Shown here: positions 56,368 to 64,000 of the stretch, one piece after another | How the letters are laid out: each line of letters opens with the position of its first letter | How positions within the stretch are numbered: position 1 is the first letter of the stretch | Source of the DNA: Sphingobium abikonense NBRC 16140 | GTDB lineage: Bacteria > Pseudomonadota > Alphaproteobacteria > Sphingomonadales > Sphingomonadaceae | DNA: 64,000 nucleotides | Assembly: GCF_001598335.1 (NCBI RefSeq) | Contig: NZ_BCYT01000018.1 | Location: 1-64,000, forward strand | Direction: 5' to 3' | The notes under the pieces: model-generated | Seen by the model: the letters and a program-made list of their open reading frames with translations, nothing else | Databases searched by the model: none | What the model was told of the DNA's origin: nothing | Made by a program: the position numbers and the translations under genes

Positions 56368-57081
56368 ATGTCCAATCTTCCTCTTTCCGGCAAGCTGGCG
56401 CTCGTCACCGGGGCCAGTCGCGGGATCGGCGCTGCAACGGCGCAGGCGCTGGCGAAGGCCGGCGCGCATGTCATCCTGACCGCGCGTACGCCCGGCGCGC
56501 TGGAGGAAGTGGAAGAGCGCATCCATGCCGCCGGGGGCAGCGCGACGATCGCGCCGCTCGATTTGATCGACGGCGACAGTATCGGCCGCCTGGCGCAAGC
56601 CATAGGCGGGCGCTGGTCCGCGCTCGACATTCTGGTGCTGAATGCGGCCACGCTGGGGTCGCTGGCGGCGGTGCAGGCGATAGACGCCAAGGAATTTGCG
56701 CGGCTGCTGACGCTCAATATCGCCGCGCCGCAAGCCATGATCGCGGCGTTCGACACCATGTTGCGCGCAAGCGGTGACGCGCGCGTCATTGCCCTGACGT
56801 CATCGGTCGGTTCAGCACCCCGCGCCTATTGGGGCGCCTACGGCGCGTCCAAGGCGGCACTGGAGACGCTGATCGGCGCCTATGGCGAGGAAGTGCGCAA
56901 CATTTCGGCTATCCGCACGCACATCGTAGATCCTGGCGCGACCCGCACGGCCATGCGCGCACGCGCCTTCCCCGGGGAAGACCCCGCCACGCTGAAAGCC
57001 CCCGATGTTGTCGCGGACGCGATCGTCAATCTGGTGACGAGCGATACGCCGACCGGCCACAGGATGCGGGTCGAAGGCTGA
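56368..57081 (+). CDS. Short-chain dehydrogenase/reductase (SDR)
   Basis: This 237-residue NAD(P)-dependent classical SDR has TGASRGIG (14-21), the NAAT-type motif (LNAATLGS) and the catalytic Ser, Tyr and Lys in TSSVGSAPRAYWGAYGASKAAL. The ATG is preceded by GGGAG; an in-frame ATG five codons earlier exists. It is between purF (terminated) and the convergent cfa-like gene, 3 nt between stops. The substrate is unknown. Confidence 0.9.
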   Translation: MSNLPLSGKLALVTGASRGIGAATAQALAKAGAHVILTARTPGALEEVEERIHAAGGSATIAPLDLIDGDSIGRLAQAIGGRWSALDILVLNAATLGSLAAVQAIDAKEFARLLTLNIAAPQAMIAAFDTMLRASGDARVIALTSSVGSAPRAYWGAYGASKAALETLIGAYGEEVRNISAIRTHIVDPGATRTAMRARAFPGEDPATLKAPDVVADAIVNLVTSDTPTGHRMRVEG

Positions 57082-57084
57082 ACC

Positions 57085-58350
57085 TCATGCCGGCTTGACC
57101 AATGTCACCTGCGCGACATCGATGCCGCCGCCGCGAAAACCGCCTTCACAATACATGAGATAATAGCGCCACAGGGCGACGAAATGCTGGTCGAAACTGG
57201 CGGGCAATCGTCCTTCGTCGATGGCGCGATCAAAACGCTGCCGCCACCGGCGCAGCGTTTCGGCATAATGAAGGCCGAAGCGGGTTTCATCGCGCCACTC
57301 CAGACCGATTTCCTGAGCGATTTGCCGGAACCGGCTTGGCGAAATCAGCATGCCGCCGGGGAAAATATAGGTCTGGATGAAATCGACGCCGCGCGCATAA
57401 CGCTCGAAAATCGCATCGTCGATCAGGATATATTGGATCGCGGCGCGGCCACCGGGTTTTAGAAGCCGGTGTATCCCCGCCAGATAGTCGGGCCAGTAAT
57501 GCTGGCCCACCGCCTCCACCATTTCGACGCTGGCAATGCCGTCATAGGCGCCCTGAGCGTCACGATAGTCCGTCAATTCCACGCTTGCGCCTGACCCCAG
57601 CCGGTCGCTTGCATAATCGGCCTGCTCGGTCGACAGCGTGAGGCCAGTATAGCGCATCACCCGCCGCTCCATCGCCCGCTCGGCCAGCCCGCCCCAACCG
57701 CATCCGATTTCCAGCAGGGCGTCGCCATCCCGAAGGTCCAGACGATCCAATATGGCATCGACCTTGCGCCGCTGCGCCGCTTCCAGCGGCTCCAGCCAAT
57801 TATCCGCGTCAGCGAACAACCCACTGGAATAATGCATGTCTTCATCCAGCCAAGGCTGGTAGAAATCATTGCCCAAGTCATAATGAAAGGCGATATTCTG
57901 CCGTGATCCGGCACGGCTGTTGCGCCGAAGCCAATGCCAAAGGCGGCCAATCCATCGGGTGGGGCCTTGCGGCCGCGCGACCTGACCCAGACTGACGGCA
58001 TTGCGCATGAACAGGGCAAAGAGCGGAACAGGATCGGGACTAGCCCATTCGCCAGCCGCCCAGGCGCGATACCAGCCTGCCGAGCCGCCGGTCGCCAGTC
58101 GCACCAGCGCGCGCCAGCTATGCAGATGAACGACACAATCAGGTCCGGCTGCCCGGCCGCCGAGCAGCCTGCGCGTGCCGTCCGGCAGGGCCGCTTCCAG
58201 CGATCCGGCCTCAAGCCCCCGGTCGATCCGGTCCAGCATCCGATGGAACAGTGGCGCGAGCCATAGCGACAGCCGGGCGCTACCTAGCGGACGGGTTGCC
58301 CTGTGGATGGTTGGGGCCTGGCGGCCACGGCGAGGATCGGTCGCGTTCAT
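57085..58350 (-). CDS. cfa: Cyclopropane-fatty-acyl-phospholipid synthase family protein
   Basis: This SAM-dependent methyltransferase cyclopropanates unsaturated acyl chains of membrane phospholipids. The 421-residue protein has YSSGLFADADNWLEPLEAAQ and the SAM motif LEIGCGWGGLAERA. The EMVEAVGQHYW active-site region and a C-terminal YYLMYCEGGFRGG complete the family pattern. It lies 36 nt downstream of the photolyase gene on the same strand, probably co-transcribed. Some family members modify other lipids, so strict CFA activity is inferred. Confidence 0.92.
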   Translation of the reverse strand: MNATDPRRGRQAPTIHRATRPLGSARLSLWLAPLFHRMLDRIDRGLEAGSLEAALPDGTRRLLGGRAAGPDCVVHLHSWRALVRLATGGSAGWYRAWAAGEWASPDPVPLFALFMRNAVSLGQVARPQGPTRWIGRLWHWLRRNSRAGSRQNIAFHYDLGNDFYQPWLDEDMHYSSGLFADADNWLEPLEAAQRRKVDAILDRLDLRDGDALLEIGCGWGGLAERAMERRVMRYTGLTLSTEQADYASDRLGSGASVELTDYRDAQGAYDGIASVEMVEAVGQHYWPDYLAGIHRLLKPGGRAAIQYILIDDAIFERYARGVDFIQTYIFPGGMLISPSRFRQIAQEIGLEWRDETRFGLHYAETLRRWRQRFDRAIDEGRLPASFDQHFVALWRYYLMYCEGGFRGGGIDVAQVTLVKPA

Positions 58351-58386
58351 GGCGGCGATCCTGCCGCAAGCCATCGCGCGCTGCAA

Positions 58387-59763
58387 TCATCCCTTGATGC
58401 GGCGATAGGCCGCCAACGCGCGTTCACGGCCCGCCTTGTGCCCGATGATCTTGGCCGGATAGTCTTTCGGTCTGGCGTCATGGGCGTCAGGGTCATGGAT
58501 GACGTCATCGGACAGGTCGCCCAGTTCCGGCACCCATTGGCGGATATAGTCCCCGGCGTCGAACTTTTCGGACTGGGTGAGCGGCGCCATGATGCGACTG
58601 AACATATTGGCGTCGATGCCGCTGCCCGCGACCCACTGCCAATTGACGCTGTTATTGGCATAGTCCGCATCCACCAGCGTATCCCAGAACCATTTTGCGC
58701 CGTGCCGCCAGTCGATCAGCAGATGCTTGATGAGAAAACTGGCGGCGATCATGCGCACACGATTATGCATCCAGCCGGTGGCCCATAATTGCCGCATGCC
58801 GGCGTCGACGATCGGATAGCCCGTACGCCCCTCTTTCCACGCGGCAAAATCGCCCCGCGCCTCTCGCAAGTCGCGCCAGCCCATCCGGTCAAAATCGTCG
58901 CGCGCATTTTCCGACCCATAAGCCGGCATCTCACAAATCTGGCTATGGGTATAATCCCGCCAGATCAATTCCTTAAGGAATATCTCTGCATCGGTATCGG
59001 AAGATGTGACCCGATGCCAGACATAGGCCGGCGACACTTCGCCAAAGTGCAGATGCGGCGAAAGGCGCGACGTTCCCTCGACCGACGGCAGGTTGCGGGC
59101 GGTGGGATAGTCAACGACCTCGTCAATGAAGGCGGCGACATTGGCCCGTGCGCCGTCCTCGCCGGGCGTCCAGTCCGCCTGGAAGCCGCTGGCCCAATTG
59201 GGTTTGGTCGGCAACAGGTTCCAATCGTCCAGCCGATCGCTATCCGGCCAGGACGCAGGCGATTCGATGGTCGCCGGGGTTCGGTTCGGGGCCGCCGGCG
59301 GCATCTGTTCCATCATGGCGCGGGCAAATGGCGTGTAGATTTTATAGATGCCGCCCGACCCTGTCCGCACCGCGCCGGGCGGCAACAGCAGCATGCCGTC
59401 ATGCAGGCACAGGTCCAATGCCTTGGCGACGGATTTTTCCGCATTGCGCCACCAGGGTTCATAATGGTGCAGGGCATGGACGCGCTCCGCCCCGCTCTCC
59501 TTGGCCAGCGCCTGGAGCACATCAGCGCATTTGCCGCGGCGCAGGATGAGGCGCGACCCTTTGTCCCGTAACGCCTTATCGAGGTTGGCGAGGCTATGAT
59601 GCAGCCACCAGCGGGACGCGCCACCCATCGCCCATTGCCGGGGCGTTTCGTCATCCAGCACATAGACCGGGATGACCGGCCCCTCCGCAGCGGCGGCAGC
59701 CAGAGCGGCTTGATCGGAAAGACGGAGATCCTGGCGGAACCAGAGCAGGACGGGAGCGGTCAT
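58387..59763 (-). CDS. phrB: Deoxyribodipyrimidine photolyase (class I CPD-type)
   Basis: This FAD enzyme repairs cyclobutane pyrimidine dimers with blue light. The 458-residue protein has an N-terminal antenna domain (TAPVLLWFRQDLRLSDQAAL) and the FAD domain with SRLSPHLHFGEVSP, WRDYTHSQ, the MHNRVRMIAASFLIKHLLIDWR block and DADYANNSVNWQWVAGSG. It is upstream of the cfa-like gene. The start ATG follows from the family N-terminus. Two tandem GGAAC motifs lie 30-45 nt upstream; one has a CATT 17 nt later, a poor match to an ECF stress promoter. Confidence 0.94.
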   Translation of the reverse strand: MTAPVLLWFRQDLRLSDQAALAAAAAEGPVIPVYVLDDETPRQWAMGGASRWWLHHSLANLDKALRDKGSRLILRRGKCADVLQALAKESGAERVHALHHYEPWWRNAEKSVAKALDLCLHDGMLLLPPGAVRTGSGGIYKIYTPFARAMMEQMPPAAPNRTPATIESPASWPDSDRLDDWNLLPTKPNWASGFQADWTPGEDGARANVAAFIDEVVDYPTARNLPSVEGTSRLSPHLHFGEVSPAYVWHRVTSSDTDAEIFLKELIWRDYTHSQICEMPAYGSENARDDFDRMGWRDLREARGDFAAWKEGRTGYPIVDAGMRQLWATGWMHNRVRMIAASFLIKHLLIDWRHGAKWFWDTLVDADYANNSVNWQWVAGSGIDANMFSRIMAPLTQSEKFDAGDYIRQWVPELGDLSDDVIHDPDAHDARPKDYPAKIIGHKAGRERALAAYRRIKG

Positions 59764-59989
59764 CCGCATCCAATGCCGTTTTGCCCATGGCGGTTCCAAA
59801 TGTTCCTTCGGGCATCTTGCCGCATTTACCCGTGAAGTGGCAGCGCCATGCCGATTCGGCCCATGGACGGCATCCCGCCCCCGAATTATCGTTGGCTGGC
59901 GTCATCCAGGCGGCGATGGCGGTTTTGGGGAAGAACTGCCGGACAAAGGCAATTGGGGATTTACGGACTTGGCGACCAAAGAACAGGAA

Positions 59990-60448
59990 ATGGGGTATCG
60001 CCCCTGCGTCGGCATCATGCTCGTCAACAGGGAGGGAAAGGTCTTTGTCGGCCAGCGACTCGATAATGTCGTTGAAGCCTGGCAAATGCCGCAGGGTGGC
60101 ATCGATGACGGGGAAGAAGCCCGGACAGCCGCGCTGCGCGAATTGCGTGAAGAAACCGGGATCGACCGCGCGCATGTCGACATCATTGCCAAGGCGAAGG
60201 ACGAGCATTTCTATGACCTGCCGCCAGAATTGATGGGCAAGCTGTGGGGCGGAAAATATCGCGGCCAGCGGCAATATTGGTTTCTCGCCCGCTTCCTGGG
60301 CCAGGACAGCGATATCGACATCGCGACCGAACATCCCGAATTCAGGGCGTGGAAATGGGCGGCGCCAGACGCGCTGCCGGACATGATCGTGCCGTTCAAA
60401 CGCAAGCTCTACCGGGACATCGTGCAGGAATTTCGGGCGCTTATCTGA
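59990..60448 (+). CDS. rppH: RNA pyrophosphohydrolase (Nudix)
   Basis: It removes pyrophosphate from 5'-triphosphorylated mRNA (or diadenosine polyphosphates), starting mRNA decay. The 152-residue protein has YRPCVGIMLVNREGKVFVGQR and the Nudix box GGIDDGEEARTAALRELREETGI (36-58). It ends with FKRKLYRDIVQEF, characteristic of RppH/IalA. I place the start at MGYRPCVG; a longer in-frame opening from 59837 adds Gly/Trp/Arg-rich sequence with no family support. It is divergent from the photolyase. Confidence 0.94.
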   Translation: MGYRPCVGIMLVNREGKVFVGQRLDNVVEAWQMPQGGIDDGEEARTAALRELREETGIDRAHVDIIAKAKDEHFYDLPPELMGKLWGGKYRGQRQYWFLARFLGQDSDIDIATEHPEFRAWKWAAPDALPDMIVPFKRKLYRDIVQEFRALI

Positions 60449-60503
60449 TCTTTTCGCCGCGAAAGGGGTTAATTTTCGCGGTCGATTCGATATGAGGGGC
60501 GCC

Positions 60504-61412
60504 ATGCGCGCCTTCCTGTTACCGTTATCGCTCTCTCTCGCCGCCCTGCCCGTCACCGCCGAAGCTGCGGAAGACGCGCTCTTGCCAGCGGCCGTGCGCG
60601 AGATGTTGGAAGCCGCCATCGCCAATGGCAACGAAACCGATATCGCGACCGTCGCCAAAATCGCCAAGCAGACCAATCCCGCGTCGGCCGACCAGATCCA
60701 GCGCATGGTCAATAGCTGGAAGGAACGGACCAAGGCGACGCATGAAACCGTCATCCGCGAAGCCGGCATTGGCGACCTGTGGACCGGCCGGATCGAGGCT
60801 GGGGGGTTCCGGTCCACCGGTTCGACCAGTGAATTGGGGATCAGCGCATCGGCCACCGCCACGCGCACCGGTATCCAATGGACGCACAAATTGACGGCCA
60901 GCGCCGATTATCGCCGCGCCAATGGCGTGACGTCGCGCGAACGCTATTTTGCCGGCTACGAGCCGCGCTATGAATTCGATCCAAGGGGCTTTGCCTATGG
61001 CCTTGCCCAGTTCGAGCGGGACACCTCAATCGGCTATGCCGAGCGCTACACCGCGTCGGCAGGCGTCGGGTACAAGCTGATCGTCAGCAAGCCCGTGGAC
61101 CTTTCGGCCGATATCGGCCCGTCGATCCGTCATGTGAAATATCTGATCGGGGAACGCGAAACCAAATTGGGCGCGCGCGGCTCCATGGCACTGGCCTGGC
61201 GCGCCAGTCCGACCCTGACTTTCAAGCAGACGGCGTCGGGCTATGCCGAAAGCGACGTTTATACGTTGAATGCCCTGACCTCGCTGGAAACAAAGGTGAG
61301 CACGCGTTGGTCAGCCGCCTTCTCCTACAATATTCAATATGAGTCAGAGACGGTGTTGGCCGCCCGGGATTTCGACACGCTCAGCCGGTTAACCCTGACA
61401 TATGATTTCTGA
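60504..61412 (+). CDS. DUF481 family outer-membrane beta-barrel-like protein
   Basis: This 302-residue protein has a signal peptide (about 1-22, ending VTAEAAEDA). A short helical region (about 25-75) precedes a run of alternating beta strands (about 85-302) ending with ...LTLTYDF; a C-terminal aromatic is typical of outer-membrane barrels. The YdiY/DUF481 family has no proven function. It lies between rppH and the ast cluster, with GAGGGGC before the ATG. A hairpin without a T-run (CCGCGAAA / TTTCGCGG, 60457-60481) lies just upstream. Confidence 0.82.
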   Translation: MRAFLLPLSLSLAALPVTAEAAEDALLPAAVREMLEAAIANGNETDIATVAKIAKQTNPASADQIQRMVNSWKERTKATHETVIREAGIGDLWTGRIEAGGFRSTGSTSELGISASATATRTGIQWTHKLTASADYRRANGVTSRERYFAGYEPRYEFDPRGFAYGLAQFERDTSIGYAERYTASAGVGYKLIVSKPVDLSADIGPSIRHVKYLIGERETKLGARGSMALAWRASPTLTFKQTASGYAESDVYTLNALTSLETKVSTRWSAAFSYNIQYESETVLAARDFDTLSRLTLTYDF

Positions 61413-61461
61413 GCCGCGTAATTTTCGTGCGGGGGTGGAGCCGCCTTCCTGGCTCTGATAG

Positions 61462-62697
61462 ATGATCGGGATGACCCGATTGTCTCCCCAAGAAGAGCGT
61501 CTGCTGGACCATGTGGCGAGCGCGCCGATGCTGGACCAGGTGCAGCGATGGGCGGCGATCAACAGCGGATCGCGCAATCTGGACGGCCTGGCACGCATGG
61601 CGACGATGCTCGCCGACGCATTCAGCGCCCTGCCTGGCGAGCTATCGCTGGTTAATCCGGCGCCTGTCGAGAACGTAAGCCCCGACGGTCGGGTCCAGCC
61701 GCTTGCCCACGGCCAGCATTTGCTTCTGTCCGTGCGCCCGGACGCACCCACGCGCCTGCTGCTGACCGGCCATATGGATACGGTTTTCCCGGTCGATCAT
61801 CCGTTTCAGGACCAACGCTGGCTGGAGCCGGGCGTCCTCAATGGTCCGGGTGTTGCGGACATGAAGGGCGGCATCGCGGTCATGCTGGCCGCGCTGAAGG
61901 CGCTGGAGTCGACTGGCGGGGTCGACCATGTCGGCTATGACGTGGTCATCAACAGCGACGAAGAAGTCGGGAGCGCCTCGTCTGCCGCTTTGCTGCGCGA
62001 CAGGGCCGCCGGGAAACTGGCCGCCTTCACCTATGAACCCGCGCTGCCGGACGGGACGCTGGCTGGCGCACGCGCGGGCAGCGGCAATTTTTCGGTGATC
62101 GTCACGGGGCGCAGCGCCCATGCCGGGCGGAACCCCGACGATGGTCGGAATGCGCTGCTCGCCGCGGCGGATTTGGCGCTGCGCCTCAAGGCCGCCAGCG
62201 GCGCGGGATTTTCCTGCAATCCCGCCAAGATTGACGGCGGTGGGCCCAATAATGTCGTGCCCGACCATGCCGTCCTGCGCGTCAATTTTCGCCCCCGCAC
62301 ACCGCAGGACGAAGAGGCTGCCCGCGCCCTTATCGATCGCACCATCGCCGACATCGCGCGCGATCATGACGTCATGCTTCATCTGCACGGCGGATTTGGC
62401 CGCCCGCCCAAGCCCATGGATGCCAAGGCGGAGCGGTTGTTCGGGCTCGTCCGGCAATGCGGCACCGACCTGGGCCTGTCGATCGGATGGCGCGATACGG
62501 GCGGCGTGTGCGACGGCAATAATATCGCGGCGTGTGGCGTGCCGGTGGTCGACACGATGGGCGTCCGCGGTGGCAGCATCCATAGCGACGCCGAATTTCT
62601 GCTGACCGACAGCTTGCCCGAACGAGCGCGGCTGTCGGCGCTTTCCCTGTGGCGGATTGCCCAGGGCCAGTTTCAACCGGGACAAGAGAGAGGATGA
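61462..62697 (+). CDS. M20 family metallopeptidase/amidohydrolase (CPG2/ArgE/DapE-like)
   Basis: This 411-residue di-zinc hydrolase has the first metal motif TGHMDTVFP (HxD), then GVADMKGG (bridging Asp), NSDEEVGS (catalytic Glu-Glu) and a C-terminal His in GGSIHSDAEF. A dimerisation lid insert is HAGRNPDDGRNALLAA. It is directly upstream of astA (4 nt between stop and start), so it is the first gene of an ast operon. Family members hydrolyse N-acyl amino acids or peptides; involvement with succinylated amino acids here is inferred from position. ATG at 61471 is an alternative start. Confidence 0.88.
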   Translation: MIGMTRLSPQEERLLDHVASAPMLDQVQRWAAINSGSRNLDGLARMATMLADAFSALPGELSLVNPAPVENVSPDGRVQPLAHGQHLLLSVRPDAPTRLLLTGHMDTVFPVDHPFQDQRWLEPGVLNGPGVADMKGGIAVMLAALKALESTGGVDHVGYDVVINSDEEVGSASSAALLRDRAAGKLAAFTYEPALPDGTLAGARAGSGNFSVIVTGRSAHAGRNPDDGRNALLAAADLALRLKAASGAGFSCNPAKIDGGGPNNVVPDHAVLRVNFRPRTPQDEEAARALIDRTIADIARDHDVMLHLHGGFGRPPKPMDAKAERLFGLVRQCGTDLGLSIGWRDTGGVCDGNNIAACGVPVVDTMGVRGGSIHSDAEFLLTDSLPERARLSALSLWRIAQGQFQPGQERG

Positions 62698-62701
62698 CCG
62701 C

Positions 62702-63721
62702 TTGAGCTTCATCATGCGCATCGCGCGCGCGGACGATTTGCAGACATTGTATGAAATGGCCAAGCTGACCGGTGGCGGTTTTACCAATTTGCCGCCCGAT
62801 CGCGCGTCCCTGTCGGCCAAGCTCGAACGAACCGAACAGGCGCTCGCCCGCACCAGCGACGGCATCGAGGACGAACTGATCGTCATGGTGCTCGAAAATG
62901 TCGAGACGGGGCAGGTGCGCGGCACGTGCCAGATATTCTCGACCGTCGGGCAAAACTGGCCCTTTTATTCCTACCGCCTGGGCGTGCTGACCCAGCATAG
63001 CCGCGAACTGGGCCGGACATTTCGCGCGCAGATGCTCTCGCTCACCACCGATCTGGAAGGATCCGTCGAAGTGGGCGGCTTGTTCCTTCACCCGCGCGAG
63101 AGGGCGGAAGGCCTGGGATTGCTGCTGGCGCGCAGCCGATATCTCTATATCCGCAATCACCGCGCGCGCTTTGGCGACCGGGTGATCGCCGAATTGCGCG
63201 GCGTCATCGACGAAGCGGGAGGGTCGCCGTTCTGGGACGGCCTGGCGGGCCGTTTCTTCGGCATGAGCTTTCAGGAAGCTGACGAGTTCAACGCCGTCAA
63301 TGGCAACCAATTCATCGCCGACCTGATGCCCAAGACGCCCATCTACACCGCGATGCTGACCGACAGCGCGCGCGCTGTCATCGGCCTGCCTCACCCCAAT
63401 GGCCGGGCGGCGATGCGGATGCTGGAAACCGAAGGATTCGAAAATGCCGGCTATGTCGATATTTTCGACGGCGGGCCGACCATGGTGGGACAGGTCGACC
63501 AGTTGAAGACAATTGCCGCCGCGCGCGATGTCACGCTGGCCGCCACCCATGATGGCGGTGGGCAGAAAATGCTGATCGCCTGCGGAACGCTTGCCGATTA
63601 TCGCTGTACCTGGGGCCTTGTCGAGGAGGATGCGGACGGCGCGGTTTCGCTCGACGCGGACAGCGCGCGGCGGATAGGGCTTGGCATCGGCGACAGCTTC
63701 ACCATGGCGGGGCGCGCATGA
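62702..63721 (+). CDS. astA: Arginine N-succinyltransferase
   Basis: This is the first enzyme of the AST arginine catabolic pathway: arginine plus succinyl-CoA gives N2-succinylarginine. The 339-residue protein has [37 protein letters not shown] and [19 protein letters not shown]. The [23 protein letters not shown] segment is characteristic. It starts at TTG, supported by AGGA 7 nt upstream; an ATG four codons later is the alternative. The last bases overlap the astB start by 4 nt. Confidence 0.95.
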   Translation: MSFIMRIARADDLQTLYEMAKLTGGGFTNLPPDRASLSAKLERTEQALARTSDGIEDELIVMVLENVETGQVRGTCQIFSTVGQNWPFYSYRLGVLTQHSRELGRTFRAQMLSLTTDLEGSVEVGGLFLHPRERAEGLGLLLARSRYLYIRNHRARFGDRVIAELRGVIDEAGGSPFWDGLAGRFFGMSFQEADEFNAVNGNQFIADLMPKTPIYTAMLTDSARAVIGLPHPNGRAAMRMLETEGFENAGYVDIFDGGPTMVGQVDQLKTIAAARDVTLAATHDGGGQKMLIACGTLADYRCTWGLVEEDADGAVSLDADSARRIGLGIGDSFTMAGRA

Positions 63722-64000
63722 GCATCACCGAAATCAATTTCGACGGCCTGATCGGCCCCAGCCACAATTATGCGGGCCTGAGCCTGGGCAACCTCGCCTC
63801 CGCGCGCAATGCGGGCGCGGTGTCCCAGCCGCGCGCCGCCGCATTGCAGGGACTGGACAAGATGCGCGGCAATATGGCGCTCGGGCTGGCCCAGGGGCTT
63901 TTCCTGCCGCAGTGGCGACCCGATGGCGCTTGGCTTGCGCGATTGGGAACGGACGTATCGGGCGCTGAGCCGCATCTTCGCGCGGCCGCCATGTCGGCCT
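63718..64000 (+). CDS. astB: N-succinylarginine dihydrolase (partial, cut by window end)
   Basis: This is the second AST enzyme, hydrolysing N2-succinylarginine to succinylornithine, CO2 and ammonia. Ninety-four codons are visible, opening [20 protein letters not shown] with [12 protein letters not shown] and the [11 protein letters not shown] segment, which are diagnostic of AstB. No stop occurs before the window ends. It is coupled to astA by an ATGA overlap. Confidence 0.95.
   Translation, partial: MSITEINFDGLIGPSHNYAGLSLGNLASARNAGAVSQPRAAALQGLDKMRGNMALGLAQGLFLPQWRPDGAWLARLGTDVSGAEPHLRAAAMSA

Noticed and set aside
54615-56789. 724-codon minus-strand open frame
   Set aside because: Antisense to purF and to the start of the SDR gene; no recognisable motifs, while purF has all catalytic residues.
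59772-59806. GGAAC-N17-CATT as a general-stress (EcfG) promoter for phrB
   Set aside because: The -10 deviates from CGTT and lies only 9 nt from the ATG, leaving essentially no leader; kept only as a hint in the photolyase finding.
59837-59989. 51-codon N-terminal extension of rppH
   Set aside because: The Nudix protein has a standard start at the later ATG; the extension has no family similarity and no good ribosome binding site.

Overview
The window is about 64 kb of GC-rich bacterial chromosome, densely packed with core genes. No insertion sequence, prophage, CRISPR array or integrase was seen. Gene content points to an alphaproteobacterium, most likely Sphingomonadales (Sphingomonas/Sphingobium-like). 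The evidence is a FYDLN-acid gene next to aroA, a CP4-like class II EPSP synthase, a MucR regulator, a Fur without the structural CxxC, the aroA-cmk-rpsA-ihfB block, an ast operon and a GTTC-N7-GTTC LexA-type box. This is inference from gene families; no 16S gene is present.

Layout. 0-5.3 kb: FYDLN gene, then aroA, a small membrane protein, cmk, rpsA, ihfB and tRNA-Leu(UAA). 5.5-8.2 kb: Kef-type antiporter facing glutaminase. 8.5-15 kb: tripartite RND efflux operon (adaptor, pump, outer-membrane factor) divergent from a TetR gene, with a perfect 20-bp palindrome between them. 15-21.3 kb: glycosyltransferase, M16 peptidase, DEAD-box helicase and a PPOX-like protein on the minus strand. 21.4-30.6 kb: a long plus-strand run of nfuA-like, tsaB, rimI, mucR, fur, plsC-like, miaB, phoH, ybeY, corC-like and a DUF2142 protein, covering tRNA and rRNA modification, metal regulation and envelope functions. 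30.5-34.4 kb: pdhC (E2), thioesterase, lpdA (E3) and a PAP2 phosphatase on the minus strand. 34.5-39.1 kb: universal stress protein, RNase R, an SplB-like radical SAM protein behind a LexA-type box, and a small membrane protein. 39.2-46.6 kb: dnaE, an oppositely oriented diguanylate cyclase, lolD and lolC. 46.6-47.7 kb: a probable structured small RNA, then hsp20 behind a sigma-32-like promoter and a ROSE-like RNA thermometer. 47.8-54.6 kb: kup and a cytochrome c maturation operon ccmC-D-E-F-G-H-I, including a 43-residue ccmD. 54.8-60.4 kb: purF, an SDR, a cyclopropane fatty acid synthase, photolyase and rppH. 60.5-64 kb: DUF481 protein, an M20 amidohydrolase, astA and the start of astB.

Most genes are ordinary. 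The points most worth checking are non-coding or contextual: an orphan 16-bp-stem terminator ending a structured transcript with no gene (about 46.78-46.94 kb), the sigma-32/ROSE double control of hsp20, the SOS-type box at the radical SAM gene, the paired inverted REP-like elements between miaB and phoH, and an M20 amidohydrolase heading the arginine succinyltransferase operon.
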